From the NCBI GenBank assembly GCA_018432645.1, contig JAHDSP010000327.1, forward strand, positions 1 to 7,815: DNA of 7,815 nucleotides, read 5' to 3'. Under the pieces are notes generated by a model. The model was not told the DNA's origin, did not search any database, and saw only the letters and a program-made list of their open reading frames with translations. A program made the position numbers and the translations under genes. Position 1 is the stretch's first letter. The number at the start of each line of letters is the position of its first letter. Positions 1 to 5,954 of this stretch are shown here, in pieces. Origin of the DNA: Bacteroidales bacterium. GTDB lineage: Bacteria > Bacteroidota > Bacteroidia > Bacteroidales > DTU049.

Positions 1-57
1 CCTTATTTATTCTCTAATTTATTTTTTAAAAATTTTGTTTGATTATTTTGCTTACAT
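1..57. other. AT-rich downstream flank, no gene seen
   Basis: This short stretch lies downstream of the minus-strand lipoprotein gene. It is almost entirely A and T. I see no start codon with an open frame and no GC-containing hairpin followed by a T-run, so neither a terminator nor the next gene can be supported here. Confidence 0.6.
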
Positions 58-1647
58 TTAATCAAAGTTTGGTACATCCCAATTAATGCTTTGATCCCAT
101 TTTTTCATTATCTCTATTGGCTGTGGATATCTAAATACTCTTTCAGGTAATTGGCGTTGAATAAAATTGCCAGTATCATATTTACCATTTTCATTTTTAT
201 CTGTTATGAGAAATAATTCATATTTATCTGATAATAATTCATGAATGATACAAATAGTAGTACCTTGTGAAATATTAACACTCTTTTTAAGTAAATTACC
301 ATTTAATTTGATTATGCCATTCCAAGCTAATGGATTGGTAAAATTAATAGTTAAATTAGAAATTTCATTATTAGATAATTTAGAAAATCGAATTTTATTT
401 TCTTTGTTGTAAGTATTAGCGATAGATTCTGCTGCTTTATCTTTTATTATTAATTCATAATCTCCATTCGGAATTTTATTCATTATGTTATGATGTAGTG
501 CATAATCATCAGATAAAGACAAGCTGATAGTATCTTTTTCATTTTTAATTAAAAAGACAGAATCTTTATTTATCCATTTAAATGGTAAAGATCCTCTAAT
601 AATGAATGAATCAGATGGTAATAATTGTCCATCATAGCTTAATAATTTTAACTGTAAAATAGTATCTTGAGGAATTTTTCTAGTATTAAGCAAACCAGTG
701 AATATATTCAAAGTAGTATCTAGTCCGTTATCTACTATGTTAATTTTAGTAGTATCCCATTTAGTAATAGGATTATAAATAAACAAAGTATCATTATTTG
801 CACTCCAATAGCTATAAATATTTGAGGAACTGGGATTAATAGAAATCTGAGGATGATCCAGCGGTTGATTAAAAATCACAATACTATTATTTAGATTTAA
901 TCTAGGTACACTAACAACACGTTTTTTCCTAGGAAATTCTAAAAAAGTTAAAATATCTAAATTTTCTTGTTTACAATTTTTAGATAGCTCAATTTTATTG
1001 CTATAAAAACCAACATGCTCTTTATTAATTTCATACATCATATTATTATTTAAATCCTCCAAAGCATATATATACCAATCATTTGGAGGCAGATTAGAAA
1101 ATAAAAAATTACCATCATTGCTGTAATCTATGTATGTAGGCATAGTATCCCAATTGAAATCTGACAAATCAGTTAAAATAGCAATACCTTTGCTAATCGG
1201 CAAATCTAATTCTGATATTATAGCTTTGCCACTAATAAAGCAGCTATCTATGCTAGCACCTGTAGAGAAGGTATATGTCAATCTATTTAAAATATTTCCT
1301 TCAGTAATATCAATAATAGCTTGATTAAAAGTAACAGTATAAGTAGTATTATCCCTCAGACTGTCATTAAAAGATAAAATAACTTTTTTGCCTTGAGTAG
1401 AAATATCATACATATTACTGGGTAAGTAAGGATTGACAACTACTTTATTTTTAGTAACTGATTTAATAAATTCATCAAAAACAAAAATAATTTCTTTACT
1501 ATTAAAATTTATTGTAGAATCTGATGGAGTCGCAGAAAGGAGCTGAGGAGGAGTTTTGTCAATAGGTCCACCACTTGGCATTTGTACAGTAGCACAGCTA
1601 ATAATTATTAGAGATAATAAAAAAATATATACTATGGGGAATTTCAT
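58..1647 (-). CDS. Outer-envelope lipoprotein with N-terminal Ig-like domain (Big_5/SbsA type)
   Basis: The protein has 529 residues when started at the ATG at 1647-1645. The codon before it is TTG, which would add one residue but is a less likely start. Residues 1-18 form a lipoprotein signal: Lys2, a hydrophobic core (IVYIFLLSLIII), then Ser17-Cys18 as the lipobox. Residues 24-35 (PSGGPIDKTPPQ) and the following ~100 residues resemble the Bacteroidota 'Ig-like domain' lipoproteins (Big_5 or SbsA_Ig), with a DKTPP entry and a closing TYTFSTG strand near 130. Residues ~136-235 look like a second beta-sandwich of carboxypeptidase-regulatory or SdrD-B type, with ALEDLNNN and EHVGFY. Near the C-terminus DKNENGKYDTG (483-493) resembles a calcium-binding DxNxNG loop. 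The gene follows pgi by 9 bases, so it is probably co-transcribed with it. The family has no firm biochemical function; I infer anchoring in the outer or inner membrane and a structural role. Confidence 0.85.
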   Translation of the reverse strand: MKFPIVYIFLLSLIIISCATVQMPSGGPIDKTPPQLLSATPSDSTINFNSKEIIFVFDEFIKSVTKNKVVVNPYLPSNMYDISTQGKKVILSFNDSLRDNTTYTVTFNQAIIDITEGNILNRLTYTFSTGASIDSCFISGKAIISELDLPISKGIAILTDLSDFNWDTMPTYIDYSNDGNFLFSNLPPNDWYIYALEDLNNNMMYEINKEHVGFYSNKIELSKNCKQENLDILTFLEFPRKKRVVSVPRLNLNNSIVIFNQPLDHPQISINPSSSNIYSYWSANNDTLFIYNPITKWDTTKINIVDNGLDTTLNIFTGLLNTRKIPQDTILQLKLLSYDGQLLPSDSFIIRGSLPFKWINKDSVFLIKNEKDTISLSLSDDYALHHNIMNKIPNGDYELIIKDKAAESIANTYNKENKIRFSKLSNNEISNLTINFTNPLAWNGIIKLNGNLLKKSVNISQGTTICIIHELLSDKYELFLITDKNENGKYDTGNFIQRQLPERVFRYPQPIEIMKKWDQSINWDVPNFD

Positions 1648-1656
1648 CAAAAAATA

Positions 1657-3000
1657 TTAAAGATTATTTATTTTTTCTTTTAATTGCATAGCAAGCTCTT
1701 CGTAGCCTGGTTTTCCTAATAATGCATACATATTATTTTTATAAGCTTCTACGCCTGGTTGATCAAAAGGATTTATGCCAAAGCAATATCCACTCAGAGC
1801 ACAAGCATATTCAAAGAAATATAGTAATTTACCTAAATAATAAGCAGACATATAAGGTATAGAAATTTTAATAACAGGCACACCACCATCATGATGAGCA
1901 ATAGCAGTAGCACTCTCAGCTATTTGATTGATTTCGCTTATTCGTTTATTAGCTACAAATTCCATACCATCATCTACATCTCTCGAACTGGGAATTGTAA
2001 GAGTATTAAATTGATTTTCTAAAGAAATTATTGTTTCGAAAAATACTCTTAACCCATCTTGAATATATTGCCCTAAAGAATGCAAATCTGTAGTAAACAT
2101 AGCAGAAACAGGAAAAATACCTAAATTATTTTTACCCTCACTCTCGCCATATAACTGTTTCCACCATTCAGCTAAATAAAATAAAGATGGATAAAATGAA
2201 GTAAGCATCTCTATGGGTTTCCCTTTTTGATAGGCTAAATGCCTAGTAGTTACATACTGAAAAGCAGCATTCTCTGACCATTCATCTATTAAAATATCTG
2301 ATCTTTGACTATCAGCTCCGCTAAGCAATTCATTAATATCTATACCTGCTAAATATAAAGGTACCAAGCCCACCGGAGATAACACAGAATATCTACCTCC
2401 TACATTATCTGGCACTATAAAACTACGATAACCTTCCTCTACAGATAATTTTCGTAAAGCACCTTTTTTCTCATCAGTAATAGTAATAACTCTTTTATTA
2501 TACTGCTCACCATATTTATTTTTCATTTGCTCTCTAATCAACCTAAAAGCTATGGCTGGTTCAGTGGTAGTGCCACTTTTAGAAATTACAATTGTATAAT
2601 AATTACAATTTTCTAAAATTTTCAATTGTTTCTCTATATATGCAGCTTCTAAATGATGACCTAGATATACGATAGGTAATGATTCATATGGCAAATAATA
2701 GCGTAAAGCTTCTATTATTGCTCGAGTACCCATATATGAACCACCTATTCCTATCATTACTAGTGTATCAACATTATCATTTTTAATTTCATTTTTTATT
2801 TCTTCTAACTCGTTAAAAAAATTTTTATCATCAAGCATCCTTTCTGGTAAATCTACCCATCCTAGAAACTCATTTCCTAATCCCGAACGTTCTATAATAT
2901 TTTTTTGAGCATGAGAAAGATATGGCAATAATTGTTTAATGTCTTTTTCTTGTAATAATTCTTTTGCTAATGATAAATCTAATTTTACCTTATCATTCAT
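1657..3000 (-). CDS. pgi: Glucose-6-phosphate isomerase
   Basis: This cytoplasmic enzyme interconverts glucose 6-phosphate and fructose 6-phosphate in glycolysis and gluconeogenesis. The 447 residues match the short form common in Firmicutes and Bacteroidota rather than the ~550-residue form of enterobacteria. Visible motifs in order are the phosphate-binding region VMIGIGGSYMGTRA (81-94) and SKSGTTTEP (140-148), then the family signature DNVGGRYSVLSPVG (198-211). After these come GESEGKNN (285-292) with the expected catalytic-base glutamate, HSLGQYIQDG (307-316), and NPFDQPGVEAYK (410-421), whose final lysine is the conserved active-site lysine. All key motifs are intact. The start is ATG at 3000-2998, preceded on the coding strand by an A-run and no Shine-Dalgarno site, as is normal in this phylum. 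It is the first gene of a likely two-gene unit with the lipoprotein gene. Neither end is truncated. Confidence 0.97.
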   Translation of the reverse strand: MNDKVKLDLSLAKELLQEKDIKQLLPYLSHAQKNIIERSGLGNEFLGWVDLPERMLDDKNFFNELEEIKNEIKNDNVDTLVMIGIGGSYMGTRAIIEALRYYLPYESLPIVYLGHHLEAAYIEKQLKILENCNYYTIVISKSGTTTEPAIAFRLIREQMKNKYGEQYNKRVITITDEKKGALRKLSVEEGYRSFIVPDNVGGRYSVLSPVGLVPLYLAGIDINELLSGADSQRSDILIDEWSENAAFQYVTTRHLAYQKGKPIEMLTSFYPSLFYLAEWWKQLYGESEGKNNLGIFPVSAMFTTDLHSLGQYIQDGLRVFFETIISLENQFNTLTIPSSRDVDDGMEFVANKRISEINQIAESATAIAHHDGGVPVIKISIPYMSAYYLGKLLYFFEYACALSGYCFGINPFDQPGVEAYKNNMYALLGKPGYEELAMQLKEKINNL

Positions 3001-3010
3001 AATTTTTTTT

Positions 3011-3018
3011 CAAAAATA
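3011..3018 (-). promoter_or_regulatory. Possible -7 promoter box for pgi
   Basis: Read on the minus strand this is TATTTTTG, a match to the Bacteroidota -7 consensus TAnnTTTG. The expected -33 TTTG is replaced by a run of T. Transcription starting a few bases downstream would leave a leader of only about 4-7 bases before the pgi ATG at 3000, which is unusually short. In such AT-rich DNA a chance match is quite possible. Confidence 0.25.
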
Positions 3019-3052
3019 ATAAAATATAGTTTTATGAAAAAATTAAAGATTT

Positions 3053-3069
3053 TTTGATTATAAATCAAA
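3053..3069. repeat. Short inverted repeat upstream of pgi
   Basis: The arms TTTGATT (3053-3059) and AATCAAA (3063-3069) flank a 3-base centre. The site lies about 55 bases upstream of the pgi start, where a repressor or activator could bind. It may equally be a chance palindrome in AT-rich DNA. Confidence 0.3.
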
Positions 3070-3093
3070 TTAGTATTGGTATGTAAAATAAAT

Positions 3094-3273
3094 GTTTAAA
3101 TTAAGTAATGATATATTCATTTAAAAAAATTACTATTTATACTTTATATAATTATAGATTATGCAGAAAATTAATAAAAATTAAATTTTAGAAAATATTT
3201 TTATAAAATGTTCATTAATAAAGATTTTAATCAATATAAAATAAGTAAAGAAATATCATTACTTAATTTAAAC
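3094..3273. repeat. 180-bp unit bounded by perfect 21-bp inverted repeats (MITE-like)
   Basis: The left arm 3094-3114 starts GTTTAAATTAAG. The right arm 3253-3273 is its exact reverse complement over all 21 bases and ends CTTAATTTAAAC. The 138 bases between them have no coding frame. The sequences just inside the arms (about 3125-3150 and 3225-3250) show looser complementarity, so the whole unit might fold back. This layout is typical of a miniature inverted-repeat transposable element (MITE), but I see no clear target-site duplication outside the arms. A large regulatory foldback is an alternative. Confidence 0.6.
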
Positions 3274-3401
3274 TATAATTACATCATATTTGTAAATTAC
3301 TCAATAACAGGTAGATAGGGAATATTTAAAATTATTATATAAATCATCTTTGATTAACTAATTTAATTCTACTAAAAGATTTCCATCATTTCTCTGACGG
3401 A

Positions 3402-3449
3402 TACTTTTCTTTTGTTACTTTTCTTTATGTAGTTGACAAAGAAAAGTAA
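3402..3449. repeat. Hairpin with duplicated arm (TACTTTTCTTT)
   Basis: TACTTTTCTTT occurs directly repeated at 3402-3412 and 3416-3426. A reverse-complement copy, AAAGAAAAGTA, follows at 3438-3448. The second copy pairs with it as a 12-bp perfect stem (3415-3426 with 3438-3449) around an 11-base loop. The first copy could pair in its place. Similar pyrimidine/purine hairpins are, as far as I recall, dispersed in intergenic DNA of Bacteroidota, so I take this as a repeat-family member and not a gene-specific site. Confidence 0.6.
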
Positions 3450-3470
3450 ATTAGATAAATATGTTTTCCA

Positions 3471-3509
3471 GGGCTAAAGCCAACATCTCTTTTTATGTTC
3501 CTTTGGGCT
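3471..3509. repeat. GGGCTAAAGCC motif, REP-like remnant
   Basis: GGGCTAAAGCC at 3471-3481 contains a GGCT/AGCC dyad with a 2-base centre. A second GGGCT lies at 3505-3509. The patch is markedly richer in G and C than the surrounding A/T. Short palindromes built on GGGCTAAAGCC(C) recur in Bacteroidota intergenic DNA. This copy looks degraded, because the second palindrome is incomplete. Confidence 0.4.
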
Positions 3510-3716
3510 CGAGAATTATTATAGCTTATCTAAGTTTTATTTAACGACAAAGATATTATTAATAAATTGTTTCTACTTCATTAAAGGATTCTATTTCAAT
3601 AATTATAATAATTTAAAATATTCAATATTTATCAAATTATTTACATGTAATGTACAAAATTTAATAGAAAAATATAATTTTTGTAAATAAATTATCCTTA
3701 ATTTAAAAAAAATATA

Positions 3717-3724
3717 TAATTTTG
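3717..3724 (+). promoter_or_regulatory. Candidate -7 promoter box of the fibre gene
   Basis: TAATTTTG matches the Bacteroidota -7 consensus TAnnTTTG exactly. A start site about 5-8 bases downstream would give a leader of about 28 bases that contains the AAAAAACC repeats. I do not see a good -33 TTTG at the expected distance; the sequence there reads around ATCCTTAA. A related element (AATTTTTGTA, 3676-3685) lies 41 bases upstream. Confidence 0.4.
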
Positions 3725-3725
3725 T

Positions 3726-3756
3726 AAAAAACCAAAAAACCAAAAAACCAAAAAAA
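3726..3756 (+). repeat. Octamer tandem repeat (AAAAAACC)x3 in the fibre-gene leader
   Basis: Three perfect AAAAAACC units (3726-3749) are followed by seven A and then TT and the ATG at 3759. The repeat occupies the position where a ribosome-binding site would lie and sits just after the candidate -7 box. Bacteroidota generally use A-rich leaders instead of Shine-Dalgarno sites, so unit number could affect translation or promoter-to-start spacing. The repeat is seen directly; the effect is inferred. Confidence 0.85.
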
Positions 3757-3758
3757 TT

Positions 3759-5408
3759 ATGAAAAAGTTAACAATTATTTTTATGGTGTTGATCTCATTA
3801 TTAATGGGAAATATTTTAAAAGCTCAGAATGTAGGCATCAGTGCTAATACATTCACACCTGATCCTTCAGCAGGGTTAGAAATTCAATTCAGTGATAAAG
3901 GACTCTTGATACCACGAGTAGCCCTTACTAATGTAACCGACCAAACAACAATACCATCACCAGCCACATCATTATTAGTATATAATTTAGGGACAGGAGG
4001 CTTATCACCAGCAGGATATTATTATTGGGATGGTAGTCAATGGGTGCGCTTCGCTACTGGTACTGGTGGTGGCGTTACTATGGGATGTGCCACTAATAAT
4101 TATTTAACCAAGAGATCTAGTGCAACTACACTTTCATGTAGTCAATTATATGATAATGGAACAAATGTTCAAATAGGAACCACTAGTTTATCTAATTGTA
4201 AATTTGGCATTTCTTATAATAATACAGATATTTATGGAATATATGTTACTATGCCTGGTTATGCTATTTTTGGTGATGCATCAGGTGGTGGAGCAGGTAG
4301 AGGGGTTACAGGTAGTGGTGGTGAATGCGGCGTGTATGGATATCATGGTAGTGCGACTTCAGTATTGGGCAGATTAGGATATTATTCTAATCCATATTAT
4401 TATGGTGTTTATGCTGAAAATAAACGTACAAATACAGGAACTATTCATTATGGTCTATATAGTTCATGTGAGGGTAGTGTTAGCGGAGGAAGTGGTACTG
4501 ATAAAAATATAGCTGTGCGCGGTAGAGCAGGGAAACATAATTTAATGAATGTTGGTGTATTTGGTGATGTAGGCAGCATGACAAAAGGAACGAATAATTA
4601 TGGTATATATGGCGATGCTGTTGGACCTACCAATGCTTATGGCGTTTATGGTAAAGCACATGATTGTGGTACTGGATACGGTGTATATGGCGATGGGTAT
4701 ACTTACGGTGTATATGGGGTTAGCTATGCTAATACTGCAACGTCTGCTGCTATTTTTGGAACAATGTCCAGTGGAAGTAATACACAATATCAAGCTGTAC
4801 GCGGCGAAGCAACAGGAGGTAGTGGTAAAGATAATAGAGGTGTTACTGGTTTAGGAGGGCCATCATCATCACCATTAGCTACTACTTCTTATGGTGTAAA
4901 AGGACATGCTCAATTCTCTACAACTGGTTATGGAGTTTATGGTAGCACAAGTGGTTGTACTACTGGATATGGATTATATTGTTCAGGCAATGGCGCTTAT
5001 ACAGGGTCATGGACCCAAGCTTCTGATGAAAAATTTAAAAAAAATATTTCAGATTATAATAATGCCCTCGACAATATTATGAAATTAAGACCTGTCACAT
5101 ACGAAATGAAAACAGAAGAATATCCATTTATGAATTTCGAAAAAGGAGTGCAAATTGGATTTATTGCTCAAGAAATGGAACCTATATTTCCAAGTTTAGT
5201 AGTATCGGGTGCACATCCAGGTGAAAATGAAAATGATCCATTTATTGAATACAAAGGTATTAATTATATTGGCCTTACACCCATACTAGTAAAATCCATA
5301 CAAGAACAACAAAATATTATTGAAGAACAAAATGAAAAAATTGAAAGTTTGAAAAAAGAAATTAATTCAATAAATGAAAGGCTAAAAAAACTTGAAAACA
5401 ACAATTAG
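3759..5408 (+). CDS. Exported fibre-like protein with GY repeats and C-terminal S74 chaperone domain
   Basis: This 549-residue protein belongs to the 'tail fiber domain-containing' group of Bacteroidota surface proteins. Residues 1-22 form a signal peptide (MKK, hydrophobic core, likely cut near KA-Q). Residues 24-100 are the usual head (GLLIPRVALTNV, GYYYWDGSQWVRF). The stretch CSQLYDNGTNVQIGTT (127-142) is a common link. Residues ~158-408 carry about 13 irregular YG[VIL]Y[GA]-like repeats (for example YGIYGD 281-286 and YGVYGK 294-299), probably trimeric beta-structure. Residues ~420-510 form a Peptidase_S74 intramolecular chaperone domain: SDEKFKKNI (422-430), LRPVTYEM, IGFIAQEMEPIFP. In S74 domains a Ser-Lys dyad cuts the chaperone off; Ser422 and Lys427 keep the SDxxxK spacing. 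Residues ~511-549 are a coiled coil. No T9SS sorting domain is present. No phage structural genes flank it, so I favour a cellular surface protein over a prophage fibre. Confidence 0.9.
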   Translation: MKKLTIIFMVLISLLMGNILKAQNVGISANTFTPDPSAGLEIQFSDKGLLIPRVALTNVTDQTTIPSPATSLLVYNLGTGGLSPAGYYYWDGSQWVRFATGTGGGVTMGCATNNYLTKRSSATTLSCSQLYDNGTNVQIGTTSLSNCKFGISYNNTDIYGIYVTMPGYAIFGDASGGGAGRGVTGSGGECGVYGYHGSATSVLGRLGYYSNPYYYGVYAENKRTNTGTIHYGLYSSCEGSVSGGSGTDKNIAVRGRAGKHNLMNVGVFGDVGSMTKGTNNYGIYGDAVGPTNAYGVYGKAHDCGTGYGVYGDGYTYGVYGVSYANTATSAAIFGTMSSGSNTQYQAVRGEATGGSGKDNRGVTGLGGPSSSPLATTSYGVKGHAQFSTTGYGVYGSTSGCTTGYGLYCSGNGAYTGSWTQASDEKFKKNISDYNNALDNIMKLRPVTYEMKTEEYPFMNFEKGVQIGFIAQEMEPIFPSLVVSGAHPGENENDPFIEYKGINYIGLTPILVKSIQEQQNIIEEQNEKIESLKKEINSINERLKKLENNN

Positions 5409-5419
5409 GTAATAAAAAA

Positions 5420-5445
5420 ATCATTGTTGTCCGATAAAAATAAAA
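5420..5445. repeat. Possible insertion-sequence terminal end
   Basis: The stretch containing CATTGTTGTCCGATAAAA lies just outside the 3' end of the transposase remnant, where the end of the element would be expected. It resembles, from memory, terminal sequences of IS4-type elements in Bacteroidota. No matching inverted copy is present in the window, because the other half of the element is missing. Confidence 0.35.
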
Positions 5446-5469
5446 AATAGATAATAATAAAATCAAATA

Positions 5470-5495
5470 TATTGATTATCAATAAGATATTTTTT
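5470..5495 (+). terminator. Weak terminator-like hairpin after the fibre gene
   Basis: The stem TATTGA (5470-5475) pairs with TCAATA (5479-5484) around a TTA loop, and a run of six T follows at 5490-5495. The stem is short and AT-rich, and the T-run starts five bases after it. Termination here is only a possibility. Confidence 0.25.
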
Positions 5496-5524
5496 AAAAT
5501 TTTGGTTTTTTAAAAGTAAGCCCC

Positions 5525-5697
5525 CTAAAATAAAGTTAGTTGTTCTATTTGAATTTGTGATTTTAGCCAGTCTTTATTAGGCATTTCTAAAAATTGCATT
5601 AGATTAATATAGTTAAAAAGATGTATTCTACAAAAACTTACCAAATTGGAAAAAGCCCATTTTCGTTTTAGCTGTTTTTGGATAACTGTCATTAGTG
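5525..5697 (-). pseudogene. C-terminal fragment of an IS4-type transposase
   Basis: On the minus strand this stretch encodes about 57 residues ending at the TAG at 5527-5525. The tail resembles the C-termini of IS4-family transposases of Bacteroidota: QLKRKWAFSNLVSFCRIHL, NYINLMQFLEMPNKDW and the terminal IEQLTLF. The DDE catalytic core is absent. The frame runs upstream only to a TTG at 5728, with a TAG two codons further up, and homology appears to stop near 5697, where unrelated repeat-like sequence (AATTTGTGG) begins. It is therefore a non-functional remnant left by deletion or decay. The family assignment rests on pattern memory of the C-terminus alone. Confidence 0.55.
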
Positions 5698-5762
5698 AAT
5701 TTGTGGACAATAAATATCTAACCCACAATGTCTATAATTTCATCCACAGATTTACACAAATT
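5698..5762. repeat. Inverted AATTTGTG / CACAAATT pair
   Basis: AATTTGTG at 5698-5705 is the exact reverse complement of CACAAATT at 5755-5762. The second arm is part of a stretch that reads ATTTGTGTAAATCTGTGG on the other strand. The same ATTTGTG word recurs in the decamer repeat at 5925-5954. This looks like dispersed intergenic repeat material adjoining the transposase remnant. Confidence 0.45.
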
Positions 5763-5826
5763 AATATAGATAATTTAGTATTTTGAGTGTATTTTTGAAT
5801 TAATTTACAACTAATATCTTGCTAAA

Positions 5827-5921
5827 CTAATCAACTAATCACTTATCACCTATTCACCTATTCTCCTATTCACCCAGCCACCTCGTCACCTCCTCACCCC
5901 GTCTCCCCGTCTCCCAGTCAC
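5827..5921 (+). repeat. Degenerate octamer tandem array, consensus CYNNTCAC
   Basis: From 5842 to 5921 the sequence divides cleanly into ten 8-base units, such as CTATTCAC, CTCGTCAC and CCCGTCTC. Two related units (CTAATCAA and CTAATCA) lie just upstream. Composition drifts from AT-rich units on the left to C-rich units on the right. Almost all G and C of the intergenic region is concentrated here, and the strand is strongly pyrimidine-biased. The period is exact but the units vary, so the array appears old. It has no coding frame of interest and is not a CRISPR, because there are no unique spacers. Confidence 0.85.
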
Positions 5922-5924
5922 TCT

Positions 5925-5954
5925 CATTTGTGCCCATTTGTGTTCATTTGTGGA
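5925..5954 (+). repeat. Decamer repeat (CATTTGTGnn)x3
   Basis: CATTTGTG occurs at 5925-5932, 5935-5942 and 5945-5952, each followed by two variable bases (CC, TT, GA). The repeat directly abuts the octamer array but has a different period and sequence. The core word matches the ATTTGTG repeats flanking the transposase remnant. Confidence 0.8.

Larger units (their letters stand above)
3001..3758. other. Long non-coding region between divergent genes
   Basis: This 758-base stretch separates the divergently transcribed pgi and fibre genes and has no credible coding frame. It holds, in order, a 7-bp palindrome upstream of pgi (3053-3069), a 180-bp unit bounded by perfect 21-bp inverted repeats (3094-3273), and a hairpin with a duplicated arm (3402-3449). 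A GGGCTAAAGCC motif (3471-3481), a candidate promoter (3717-3724) and an octamer repeat (3726-3756) follow. The remainder is low-complexity A/T in which I see nothing. Confidence 0.75.

Noticed and set aside
1130..1324. Plus-strand open frame within the lipoprotein gene
   Set aside because: It lies wholly antisense to a well-supported gene and resembles no protein family.
1648..1650. TTG as the start codon of the lipoprotein gene
   Set aside because: An ATG follows immediately and gives a normal MK-type lipoprotein signal; the TTG is not needed.
3001..3758. Small RNA or tRNA gene in the pgi-fibre gap
   Set aside because: I found no cloverleaf, no conserved tRNA TTC-loop sequence and no GC-rich stem beyond the short repeats already listed.
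4542..4793. Open frame antisense to the fibre gene
   Set aside because: It is a by-product of the repetitive GY-coding sequence on the other strand; its Thr/Ile/Ser-rich translation mirrors those repeats and has no protein-like features.
4600..4854. Overlapping plus-strand frame inside the fibre gene
   Set aside because: It is the same repeat sequence read in another frame, giving a Met/Val/Leu-rich product without any domain.
3759..5408. Prophage tail fibre
   Set aside because: The protein has a Sec signal peptide and the head typical of Bacteroidota surface proteins, and no phage genes flank it, so a cellular role fits better.
5827..5954. CRISPR array
   Set aside because: The repeats are 8 and 10 bases long with no unique 25-40 base spacers, and no cas genes are present.
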